Origin: an archaeon
GTDB lineage: Archaea; Thermoproteota; Nitrososphaeria; Nitrososphaerales; CADDZS01
Direction: 5' to 3'
Length of the DNA: 28,603 bases
Assembly: GCA_021806865.1 (NCBI GenBank)
Contig: JAKAPU010000016.1
Span: forward strand, 1 to 28,603
The notes under the pieces were generated by a model. The model did no database searches. It saw only the letters and a list, made by a program, of their open reading frames with translations, and had not been told where the DNA came from. Both the position numbers and the translations under genes were made by a program. Within the stretch, counting starts at the first letter, position 1, and the number at the start of each line of letters is the position of its first letter. Shown here piece by piece: positions 1 to 5,923 of the stretch.

Positions 1-443
1 TCCGATCTAATATTCACAATCTTCGATTCTGGCTTTGCGATTCGTTTCACTTCGTTCAAAAACGAATTCTTGTCCTCTATGTCATGGAAAACGTTCGCAA
101 AAATCACGTAGTCGCAGGAGCGATCAGGAATCGGGGTCGAGCAGACGTCCGACTGCATTATCTCCACGTTTTCAATTGTTTCTCCAGCACTGGAGGCAAG
201 GTTTTGCTTCAGATTTCTTAACATCACATCGCTTCTGTCCACTGCGTACACTCTGCCAAATTTCCCTACCCACTTGGACAAGGGGATGGTGAAGTAACCT
301 GGACCGCAAGCCAGGTCGGCGACGACCATTCCCTGTTTTAGCAAAAGCTGCTCCAGTATGTCGTCAACGTCCTGCCATGACTTTCTTTCCTTCGCCATTA
401 GCATATGCGCGAAATCTTGAGGATCCAACGAATGTTCGATCAA
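1..443 (-). CDS. Class I SAM-dependent methyltransferase (3' end beyond window)
   Basis: Reading the minus strand from 443 gives a frame open to the window edge. It carries methyltransferase motif I, VADLACGPGYF, followed about 20 residues later by an acidic post-I region (VYAVDRSD) and then by FANVFHDIED, matching the motif IV/V area of UbiE-like methyltransferases. The family transfers a methyl group from S-adenosylmethionine to a small molecule, quinone or metalloid; the substrate cannot be told from this part. The start is taken as TTG at 443-441 because an in-frame stop lies about 12 bases further upstream and an AT-rich box (466-474) sits about 26 bases before it. The TTG 15 bases downstream and the later ATG codons are alternatives. 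It is divergent from the gene at 542. The C-terminal third is missing only because the window ends. Confidence 0.8.
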   Translation of the reverse strand, partial: MIEHSLDPQDFAHMLMAKERKSWQDVDDILEQLLLKQGMVVADLACGPGYFTIPLSKWVGKFGRVYAVDRSDVMLRNLKQNLASSAGETIENVEIMQSDVCSTPIPDRSCDYVIFANVFHDIEDKNSFLNEVKRIAKPESKIVNIRS

Positions 444-465
444 TCTGACGCAAATGGAATTTTAA

Positions 466-474
466 GAGTTTAAG
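466..474 (-). promoter_or_regulatory. TATA-like box for the 443-1 methyltransferase
   Basis: On the minus strand this reads cttaaact and is centred about 27 bases before the proposed TTG start. That is the spacing expected for a leaderless archaeal transcript. It lies back to back with the TATA-like box of the divergent gene at 542. Confidence 0.4.
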
Positions 475-510
475 CTACGGGGATTGATCGACAGAAGTTT
501 CGCCAATATT

Positions 511-518
511 GTAAAATA
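511..518 (+). promoter_or_regulatory. TATA-like box for the dCTP deaminase-like gene
   Basis: The sequence gtaaaata is centred about 27 bases upstream of the ATG at 542. No purine-rich ribosome binding site lies between them, so a leaderless transcript is likely. Confidence 0.4.
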
Positions 519-541
519 CCATACGATAAACCCAGTGACCG

Positions 542-1066
542 ATGACAATTCTGGGAAAGAGCGAGCTTGTCAAGCTCGTAGAGTCTCAAAAGTCCATTTA
601 TCCGTATGATTACGAATTGTTTGACGGCGACGGCTACGTTCTCACTGTACGACAGGAAGTCACTTTGCATTATCTCGAACACAGGAACGTAATTTCGCAC
701 GAAGTGATATTCACCCCACCCGATGTCGTCGGACACTTGACCGCAAAGAGCAAGTATGGAAGGCTAGGTCTATCCTTCCTGAACTCTGTGAAGGTGCACA
801 GTGGTTTTGTGGGGCGACTGGCTTTGGAGCTTGTGAACCTCAATAATGAAAGGTCTCCAATCACTATACGGAGAGGAGATCCACTCATACACATAGAATT
901 CTCAAAGAGAGACGGTGAACCAAGTCCGTACGCGGGTCAGTATATGTTCCAGTACTTGAATGACGACGAAGTCGGAATGTATGTGCGGCTCTTGAGTGAA
1001 AATTACAAAGACCTTTTTTCCAAACCAGATCTCGAAAAGAAGGCGCGCGAACGGGTAAAAGTGTAG
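542..1066 (+). CDS. dcd: dCTP deaminase / dUTPase-family nucleotide hydrolase
   Basis: The 174-residue product matches the trimeric dCTP deaminase/dUTPase fold. This family removes dUTP or makes dUMP/dUTP from dCTP, limiting uracil in DNA and feeding thymidylate synthesis. Visible signature: SKYGRLGL (residues 70-77), with S70 and R74 in the spacing of the Ser and Arg of the deaminase active site, then GFVGRLALEL (88-97), where E96 matches the catalytic Glu. IRRGDPLIHIEF (109-120) corresponds to the conserved core strand, and AGQYMFQYL (131-139) to the C-terminal glutamine loop. The first 60 residues are more diverged. Length is close to that of Dcd. I cannot decide between mono-functional deaminase, bifunctional deaminase-diphosphatase and plain dUTPase. 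Confidence 0.75.
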   Translation: MTILGKSELVKLVESQKSIYPYDYELFDGDGYVLTVRQEVTLHYLEHRNVISHEVIFTPPDVVGHLTAKSKYGRLGLSFLNSVKVHSGFVGRLALELVNLNNERSPITIRRGDPLIHIEFSKRDGEPSPYAGQYMFQYLNDDEVGMYVRLLSENYKDLFSKPDLEKKARERVKV

Positions 1067-1086
1067 GCATCTCGAAGCGGACAGAC

Positions 1087-1094
1087 TTTTAAAA
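1087..1094 (+). promoter_or_regulatory. TATA-like box for the unknown gene at 1117
   Basis: The perfect palindrome ttttaaaa is centred about 26 bases before the TTG at 1117. The spacing both identifies the promoter and favours that TTG as a leaderless start. Confidence 0.45.
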
Positions 1095-1116
1095 CGCTGA
1101 AGAAAAAAAGTGGCGA

Positions 1117-1653
1117 TTGACTTTCAGAACCGATAAACATCACAGGATTCAAGAATCCGCCAAGTCGAAAAAGAACGTTCTGAAATTAGCGTCCAAATTG
1201 CAGCATTTCCTAAACACTGGAAAGGCATCAAAGCAGGACTTGAAGGCTATCGACAAGAATTTTCAGCAAACGATCTACGACAACGGGCGAAAAATCTGGC
1301 AAATGCTTGAGGAGGTTCAGCTGCGTGTACCAAAGGAGAAGGGAAAGGACACAATCGATTCGATTTGCTCAAAGTGGTCGAAGTGGCTGGACGACATTCG
1401 AGTCAATGCTCCGCTTGGTTACTGCGATTTGAAACTTGCCCAAGACAATATTCCGTCAGCACTCCTTGAGGCGTCCATCGACGCAGAATCTGATCTATTC
1501 AGGCTCTTGATTTCTTACGACTCGATGATGGACGACTGCATAAAACGATCGTCCTACGAGGTGCCGAATGCTAAAGACATCGCAGATGGTGCCGAAGCAG
1601 TACTAGAGGCATACCTGACAAGGCAGAACCTTATGTCCAGACTTTCTGCTTGA
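1117..1653 (+). CDS. Uncharacterised all-helical protein
   Basis: The gene encodes 178 residues that I do not recognise. The protein is rich in Lys, Asp, Leu and Ala and looks almost wholly alpha-helical, with no transmembrane segment, signal peptide or metal-binding Cys cluster. The N-terminal 30 residues are strongly basic (HHRIQESAKSKKNVLKL), which could contact nucleic acid; this is only a compositional hint. The start is TTG at 1117, supported by the well-placed ttttaaaa box. A GTG at 1110 is in another frame. It follows the deaminase-like gene by 50 bases but has its own promoter, and it converges with the TFB gene. Function unknown; confidence concerns it being a real gene. Confidence 0.65.
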   Translation: MTFRTDKHHRIQESAKSKKNVLKLASKLQHFLNTGKASKQDLKAIDKNFQQTIYDNGRKIWQMLEEVQLRVPKEKGKDTIDSICSKWSKWLDDIRVNAPLGYCDLKLAQDNIPSALLEASIDAESDLFRLLISYDSMMDDCIKRSSYEVPNAKDIADGAEAVLEAYLTRQNLMSRLSA

Positions 1654-1754
1654 ATTGTGTACTCGGAATTGTATCGAGCATTGACTGTAAGGATAGTAGA
1701 TCTCTCAAGGCATACTCGCCAGTCGGCCTTGTAAGCGTGGTAGACTCTGCGACC

Positions 1755-2696
1755 CTAAATCTTTAGGGCAGCTTTGAGTCCTTTGTACCTGTTCCGAATT
1801 GTGACTTCTGTCACGCCGGCTGCTTCGGCCACGTCTTTTTGCGTCTTGTTTTCATTTTCCATGACGCAGGCAACGTAGAGCGCAGCTGCTGCAAGACCCA
1901 TCGGGTCCTTTCCTGCTGAGGTACGAGTCTCCTCTGCGCGTTTGAGAATTTCAAGTGCGCGCCTCTTTGTTCTTTCGGTCAAACCAGCCTTGCTCGCGAT
2001 CCTCGAAACACATTTCGTCGGATCAACCACGGGCATTCGGAGATCCATCTCTCTGAGCAGCAGTCGGTAACATCGCGCAATATCCTTCTTCTTCACATTG
2101 CTAACGGCTGAGACGTCCTTCAGAGTCCTTGGTGTCTCCGTGTCTCTACAAGCTGCATAGAGCGAAGCGGCAATCAGTGCTGAGATTGACCTTCCACGGA
2201 CTAGGCCTCTTTCAAGGGCCTTTCTGTAGACGTATGCGGCCTTTTCGATGACCGCGTCGCTGACGTTCAGTTTGTCAGCAAGTCTATCGAGCTCGCTGAA
2301 CGCCTGCCTGAGATTTCTATCGACGGGCTCGTGAACTTGGCTCCTTCCGTCCCATGTTCGTAGTCGCTCAATCGTAGCCTTCATCGAGGCGGGCAAAGAT
2401 TTGCCGGAAGCGTCTCTGTCTTCGACTCCAATCACGGTCGCAAGACCCATGTCGTGCATGGCCAGGCTGGAAGGAACACCTGTACGGCTCCTATCGTCTT
2501 TTTCCTCCTTGGAAAAAGCTCTCCACTCTGGGCCAATCTCCTCGATCTTCTCCTTTACTACGTAACCACAGTTACTACAGAAGAGTTCTCCACCAGAGGT
2601 GTCTACGACCATCGGCCCTTTTCCGCATCTCGGACAACGGTCGATCGACCTCTGCAGCCGGAACAGATTACTGGAGCTTTTGTTTTCTATACTCAA
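1755..2696 (-). CDS. tfb: Transcription initiation factor B (TFB)
   Basis: TFB binds the TATA-binding protein/promoter complex and recruits RNA polymerase. The 313-residue product has the full architecture. An N-terminal zinc ribbon uses C21, C24, C40 and C43 (CPRC and CSNC). A B-finger/linker follows at about 55-100. Two cyclin-like repeats occupy about 123-212 and 218-311, the second ending in the BRE-recognising helix-turn-helix TQKDVAEAAGVTEVTIRNRY (285-304). Length is normal for archaeal TFB. The start is TTG at 2696-2694 because there is no ATG before the zinc ribbon. It is transcribed alone, converging with the unknown gene ending at 1653. Many Thaumarchaeota carry several TFB paralogues, so this may be one of a set; the window cannot show that. 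Confidence 0.95.
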   Translation of the reverse strand: MSIENKSSSNLFRLQRSIDRCPRCGKGPMVVDTSGGELFCSNCGYVVKEKIEEIGPEWRAFSKEEKDDRSRTGVPSSLAMHDMGLATVIGVEDRDASGKSLPASMKATIERLRTWDGRSQVHEPVDRNLRQAFSELDRLADKLNVSDAVIEKAAYVYRKALERGLVRGRSISALIAASLYAACRDTETPRTLKDVSAVSNVKKKDIARCYRLLLREMDLRMPVVDPTKCVSRIASKAGLTERTKRRALEILKRAEETRTSAGKDPMGLAAAALYVACVMENENKTQKDVAEAAGVTEVTIRNRYKGLKAALKI

Positions 2697-2730
2697 TTCT
2701 ATTGCACCAAAAGACCAAAACCCGGAAAGA

Positions 2731-2738
2731 CATAAATC
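2731..2738 (-). promoter_or_regulatory. TATA-like box for tfb
   Basis: On the minus strand this reads gatttatg and is centred about 38 bases before the TTG start of tfb, which would give a leader of roughly 10 bases. A second candidate is the palindrome at 2750-2763, further upstream. Confidence 0.3.
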
Positions 2739-2749
2739 AGAGAATCCTC

Positions 2750-2763
2750 AAACTTATAAGTTT
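2750..2763. promoter_or_regulatory. Perfect 14-base palindrome with a TATA core
   Basis: AAACTTATAAGTTT is identical on both strands and contains TTATAA. A symmetric TATA element could be read in either direction: leftward toward tfb, or rightward into the hairpin at 2779-2800. It might equally be a dimeric regulator site. The sequence identity is certain; the role is inference. Confidence 0.35.
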
Positions 2764-2778
2764 AGCGCATCCACCGAC

Positions 2779-2800
2779 CTGCATTCAAGAGTGAATGCAG
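2779..2800 (+). repeat. Perfect inverted repeat (8-bp stem, 6-base loop)
   Basis: CTGCATTC and GAATGCAG are exact complements separated by AAGAGT and followed by ATTTT. The hairpin lies where a transcript from the palindromic TATA at 2750-2763 would begin. It could be the 5' stem of a small RNA, an operator or a terminator-like element. Confidence 0.4.
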
Positions 2801-2886
2801 ATTTTCTCGATCCTGATGATTCCTTGTGCGAGAAATACGATTACAAATCTGAAATCAATGGTAAATTAGAATAACATTGGTCATAA

Positions 2887-3004
2887 TTGTGGCCGATGGC
2901 CTGGCGACCGCGAAACCGGGGTTCGGGATACCTTCCTTCTCGCGAAATCAACCCGGCATTCTCTTACTGCAACATCAGGTTTCACCTCCGCAATAACTCT
3001 TTTT
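2887..3004 (+). ncRNA. Candidate structured RNA in a gene-free stretch
   Basis: No convincing protein is encoded between 2697 and 3028. An AT-rich box, gtaaatta (2861-2868), would place a transcript start near 2887-2890. From there the sequence becomes G/C-rich. It holds a GGCC-gat-GGCC hairpin (2891-2901). CGCGA (2909-2913) can pair with TCGCG (2940-2944), and CCGGGGTT (2916-2923) with AACCCGG (2950-2956) through one bulged G. The last two pairings interleave, so they form either a pseudoknot or alternative states. A T-rich run at 2997-3004 could end the transcript. I do not recognise it as tRNA, SRP RNA, RNase P RNA or a standard C/D or H/ACA RNA. Existence as RNA is a hypothesis. Confidence 0.22.
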
Positions 3005-3007
3005 ATC
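3000..3007 (+). promoter_or_regulatory. TATA-like box for the small gene at 3029
   Basis: The sequence tttttatc is centred about 25-26 bases before the ATG at 3029, the spacing of a leaderless archaeal promoter. Confidence 0.45.
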
Positions 3008-3028
3008 GAAAATCGATGCATCTGTGGC

Positions 3029-3235
3029 ATGATTTACAGATACGCAGACAATTTGACCCCAAAACAGGTTGAGGAACTCGCCTCACGGCTAGAGAACAGA
3101 AAAATCACACGATTCGAATACGACAAACAGGGCGAAGATAACTACTTTGTTTTGGGATTTGACGATGAAACGAAGCTTACAATATTCTATCAAACTGGAA
3201 AGGGAAGTCTCGTTCTCGGTGAAGGCTTTCCCTAG
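3029..3235 (+). CDS. Small uncharacterised protein (68 aa)
   Basis: A short acidic protein starting MIYRYADNLTPKQVEELASR and ending in a beta-rich half (NYFVLGFDDETKLTIFYQTG). It looks like a small soluble alpha/beta domain, without Cys clusters or membrane segments. The ATG at 3029 is placed correctly behind a TATA-like box. The stop overlaps the convergent gene's stop by four bases (3232-3235). I do not recognise the family. Amino-acid composition and the promoter favour a real gene over a chance frame. Confidence 0.55.
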   Translation: MIYRYADNLTPKQVEELASRLENRKITRFEYDKQGEDNYFVLGFDDETKLTIFYQTGKGSLVLGEGFP

Positions 3236-3576
3236 GGAGAAATGCTACCGAAGGGGTCCTGAGGCGCTGGCTTTAGCTTCTCATACTCCACGACCATGTC
3301 TCCGTTCAGCATCCTCCGTTGCACTTCTGAGATGAGATCCTCAACTTCTGCCTCACTCGATTTTGTTGCATCGATTATCAACTTTCTTGCTCTTGAGGAG
3401 ACCTCTATGCTTACGTTATGCCCGCCGTAGTGACCACCGAAGGCAACCCCTTTGAAATTCACCCTCAGAAGCTTGCCCTCGGCAGACTTGACCCTAAAAT
3501 ATCCCTTCATGCGATAGGATGAGCTCAGACCTTCAAGTGAAGTAACATGCACATCTTCGACCTGGCTAGCAAGCAA
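3232..3576 (-). CDS. Uncharacterised protein (114 aa)
   Basis: The product is an alpha/beta protein with a glycine/histidine-rich turn, FGGHYGGHNVSIEVSS (about residues 47-62), flanked by beta-rich segments and followed by an acidic helix (SSEAEVEDLISEVQRR). The two closely spaced histidines could bind a metal, but no known motif fits. No signal peptide or membrane segment is present. The start is TTG at 3576, with no upstream in-frame ATG, GTG or TTG before the promoter region. It is divergent from the acylphosphatase, sharing a spacer of about 95 bases, and converges with the 68-aa gene with a four-base overlap. Function unknown. Confidence 0.6.
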   Translation of the reverse strand: MLASQVEDVHVTSLEGLSSSYRMKGYFRVKSAEGKLLRVNFKGVAFGGHYGGHNVSIEVSSRARKLIIDATKSSEAEVEDLISEVQRRMLNGDMVVEYEKLKPAPQDPFGSISP

Positions 3577-3619
3577 CGGTCTAGAAACTCCTAGAACAAA
3601 GTTGGTCGGATAGCGATTT

Positions 3620-3676
3620 ATGGGTTCCGCGGATCTCGAACTGGATCAAACAATTGGGCAGGATGAAGCGAAATGA
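3620..3676 (+). CDS. Possible 18-codon leader ORF before acylphosphatase
   Basis: An ATG at 3620 opens a frame of 18 codons (MGSADLELDQTIGQDEAK). Its TGA overlaps the ATG of the acylphosphatase in the arrangement ATGA. Such overlap is typical of translational coupling, but the ORF is short enough to occur by chance and sits right on an AT-rich gatttatgg stretch that may be a TATA box. Confidence 0.15.
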   Translation: MGSADLELDQTIGQDEAK

Positions 3677-3969
3677 GCGGCTCGGATTCTGATACGCCAT
3701 TTGCAGTGAACGTTGTGATCTCAGGAAAGGTGCAGGGCGTCTTTTTTCGCTCGAACTTGAGATCGATCGCGGAAAGGAACGCGGTTGTCGGATGGGTAAG
3801 GAATCTGCCTGGCGGAGAAGTCGAAGCTCTTATTCAAGGAAGGAAAAAGGATGTTGAAAAAGTTCTTGCTTGGTGCAACAAGGGTCCAGATAGGGCGAAG
3901 GTTACAAACGTCTCGGTGAAGCAGGTCGACACTACTCAATCCTACAGTAACTTTGCCATTCTCTACTGA
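3673..3969 (+). CDS. acyP: Acylphosphatase
   Basis: Acylphosphatases hydrolyse carboxyl-phosphate anhydrides such as acetyl phosphate and 1,3-bisphosphoglycerate. The 98-residue product has the two family signatures: VVISGKVQGVFFRSNLRSIA (14-33), with the phosphate-cradling VQGVFFR and its catalytic Arg, and GWVRNLPGGEVEALIQG (40-56), with the catalytic Asn. The C-terminal YSNFAILY closes the ferredoxin-like fold. Length is standard except for an acidic N-terminal extension of about 10 residues. The ATG at 3673 overlaps the stop of a tiny upstream ORF. Transcription probably starts from the AT-rich stretch at about 3615-3623. Confidence 0.93.
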   Translation: MSGSDSDTPFAVNVVISGKVQGVFFRSNLRSIAERNAVVGWVRNLPGGEVEALIQGRKKDVEKVLAWCNKGPDRAKVTNVSVKQVDTTQSYSNFAILY

Positions 3970-4027
3970 ACACGTCCTCACGAAAAGCTTAATCTAACAA
4001 TGAATTCGGATTCGTTTCAACAACGTC

Positions 4028-4036
4028 AAATATATC
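4028..4036 (+). promoter_or_regulatory. TATA-like box for the isocitrate dehydrogenase-like gene
   Basis: aaatatatc lies about 22 bases before the TTG at 4054. The ATG at 4044 between them is in a different frame, so this promoter supports the TTG start. Confidence 0.45.
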
Positions 4037-4053
4037 GAGGAAGATGAACGCAT

Positions 4054-5079
4054 TTGGCAAAAGTTGCACTCATTCGCGGCGACGGAACGGGACCGGAACT
4101 TGTGGAAGCAATGTTGACTGTTTTGAGAGCTACCGGGACGAAGGCTGAATTCATTCAGTGCGATGCTGGATTAGAATGGTGGGAGAAACGCGGAGGGCCG
4201 ACCCTCGTACCTGAAGAAACTTGGAAAATTCTAGACTCTGCGGATGCATGCTTCAAAGGTCCGACCACAACTCCTTGGACGCCTGGATCTCCGAGGAGCG
4301 TTGCGGTCAGCATCAGGCAGAGGTATAACCTCTACGCAAATGTGCGCCCGGTAAAGACGTTCAAGGGATACGTCGGACCACTCGGCGAAGTTGATTTCGT
4401 CTGTGTCAGGGAAGCCACTGAAGGAATGTACAGCGGTCTGGAGCACAGACTATCCAATGACGTCGCAATAGGAATCAGAAAGATTACCAGACAAGCCAGC
4501 GAAAAAGTCACAGAGTTTGCCTTCAAGGAGGCTGAGAGAAGAAAGTGGAAGACCGTTTACGCGATCAATAAGGGCAACATCCTGAAGGAAACAGACGGCA
4601 TATTCATGGAGGCTGTTAGATCAGTTGCTAAGAATCATCCGGGCGTTAAACTCGAAGAGGCATTTATTGACAACTTTTCACAGCAACTAGTGAAGAACCC
4701 ACAGCTCTTCAACCAGTCAATCATACTCAGCACGAATCTGTTCATGGACATACTATCTGAGGAAGCGTCCGGCCTGATTGGAAGTATCGGCATGGTGTAC
4801 TCTGCAAACTTTGGAGACAAGTACGCTATGTTCGAACCGGCTCACGGAAGTTCTCCTAAATACAAGGGACTTGACAAGGTGGATCCTGTTGCCACGATAC
4901 TCTCAGGCGCATGGATGCTCGGATACATAGGTGAAGAAGCTAATTCGAAAGCGGTGTTCGAAGCGACCAAGCAAATCATCGAAGAAGGAAAGGTCGTCAC
5001 ATACGACATCGGCGGGAAAGCGAAGACATCGGAAATGGCACAAGCTATTGCCGATCGTGTGAAAACACTTCTGAAATGA
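4054..5079 (+). CDS. icd: Isocitrate dehydrogenase-like beta-decarboxylating dehydrogenase
   Basis: This 341-residue enzyme belongs to the isocitrate/isopropylmalate/homoisocitrate dehydrogenase family, which oxidises and decarboxylates a 2-hydroxy acid. The start has the usual GDGTGPELV (9-17). SVAVSIRQR (82-90) resembles the isocitrate-binding Ser/Arg segment of ICDH and not the leucine-rich segment of isopropylmalate dehydrogenase. R98, R119, Y126 and K173 match conserved active-site positions. HGSSPKYKG (264-272) keeps the Lys-Tyr pair linked to NADP preference. D206, D232 and E236 are the expected metal ligands, but the third is Glu where Asp is usual. An in-frame stop lies just upstream of TTG 4054. 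Its last 35 bases overlap the convergent MptE gene. ICDH activity is my best reading; homoisocitrate or isopropylmalate dehydrogenase is possible. Confidence 0.8.
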   Translation: MAKVALIRGDGTGPELVEAMLTVLRATGTKAEFIQCDAGLEWWEKRGGPTLVPEETWKILDSADACFKGPTTTPWTPGSPRSVAVSIRQRYNLYANVRPVKTFKGYVGPLGEVDFVCVREATEGMYSGLEHRLSNDVAIGIRKITRQASEKVTEFAFKEAERRKWKTVYAINKGNILKETDGIFMEAVRSVAKNHPGVKLEEAFIDNFSQQLVKNPQLFNQSIILSTNLFMDILSEEASGLIGSIGMVYSANFGDKYAMFEPAHGSSPKYKGLDKVDPVATILSGAWMLGYIGEEANSKAVFEATKQIIEEGKVVTYDIGGKAKTSEMAQAIADRVKTLLK

Positions 5080-5923
5080 ATTCAGAGTAACTGACTTTAG
5101 GCGCTCCTGTAATCTCCTGTCCATATCTGGTCAGGTTTCGAAACCTAATCTCTTTCTTGATTTGGATCAGGAATTCCAGTGATGACTTGCCGAGCTCGAG
5201 TTTCGTTCTTCTTTTGTTATCATCGATCACTCTTTGTCTGCGGCTCTTGGAAAATGCGCCTTCTTGTCTTCCAAAGTCCATCCCGGCAAGTGCAATAGAC
5301 CGTGGTGCAAAGTTGGCAGCAATGTAGCATGCCCTATCGCCGTCTGTGAATCCGCCATAATTGATTACATTCTCGCTGGACTCTGTCTGCGTTGAACCCA
5401 GCAGGTTGCCATTGAGTTGTGGAATGGTTTCATTCATTAGGTCAATGTTGTCCCCGTGGGCATGAACCACCAAAATTCGATCGGTGCTAGCCTCGATTAA
5501 CCGTTCAACAGAGCAGCTGTCAAGATCTGACACCACAACGCTCGGCTTGACCGAGCGCATTTCCAATGCGTCGGCGGCCCCATCCGCGGCAATCACAGCG
5601 AGTTTGCCAGAGACCAAAACCGAACGCAATCCAACTATGTCGTCTTCGAGCGAAGGCCCTGCGCCAAACACAATGACCGACCTGCCATTAATGGCTTGAG
5701 AGAGTAGATTTGGATTGATCCCGGTTTTGACGGAAATAAGCTTCGACAGAATATTAGTTGCTCGCCTGTCTTGTTCTTCATCAAGGCCTAGAGAATCTCT
5801 TATTCTGTGGTAAAACTTCCCGTGCCAGAGGGACCCGAGACTCGATGACGGCAGACCTGTCAATTTTGGCCCATACGTCCTTATAGGCTCCAAATAAACA
5901 CGACCGCGAGAATCCGTGAGCAA
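5045..5923 (-). CDS. mptE: 6-hydroxymethyl-7,8-dihydropterin pyrophosphokinase, archaeal MptE type
   Basis: MptE (DUF115) transfers diphosphate from ATP to 6-hydroxymethyl-dihydropterin, replacing bacterial FolK on the way to folate or methanopterin. Signature blocks: VIVFGAGPSLEDDI (83-96), AADGAADAL (112-120), VVVSDLDS (129-136), VVHAHGDN (152-159) and GGFTDGDRACYIA (190-202). The 292-residue length is slightly above that of methanogen MptE. The TTG at 5923 gives the longest product and overlaps the divergent DHPS start by eight bases; a TTG 30 bases further in would remove 10 poorly conserved residues and the overlap. No clear TATA box is seen for either start. Facing DHPS, the next enzyme in the pathway, strongly supports the assignment. 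Its 3' end overlaps icd by 35 bases. Confidence 0.9.
   Translation of the reverse strand: MLTDSRGRVYLEPIRTYGPKLTGLPSSSLGSLWHGKFYHRIRDSLGLDEEQDRRATNILSKLISVKTGINPNLLSQAINGRSVIVFGAGPSLEDDIVGLRSVLVSGKLAVIAADGAADALEMRSVKPSVVVSDLDSCSVERLIEASTDRILVVHAHGDNIDLMNETIPQLNGNLLGSTQTESSENVINYGGFTDGDRACYIAANFAPRSIALAGMDFGRQEGAFSKSRRQRVIDDNKRRTKLELGKSSLEFLIQIKKEIRFRNLTRYGQEITGAPKVSYSEFISEVFSHDRQ
5891..5899 (+). promoter_or_regulatory. TATA-like box for dihydropteroate synthase
   Basis: caaataaac lies about 21 bases before the GTG at 5916, within the coding sequence of the opposite-strand MptE gene. It is the only AT-rich element in the area. Confidence 0.35.

Noticed and set aside
2813..2852. C/D-box RNA: CTGATGA (2813-2819) and CTGA (2849-2852)
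   Set aside because: No internal D' and C' boxes and no terminal pairing, so this is weaker than chance warrants calling.
2891..2935. tRNA-like ggggttcgggatacc in the G/C-rich spacer
   Set aside because: The conserved A58 and the T-stem are missing, and no clover-leaf can be drawn.
5130..5145. GGTTTCGAAACC palindrome as an attachment or regulator site
   Set aside because: It is inside the mptE coding sequence with no flanking mobile-element signs.
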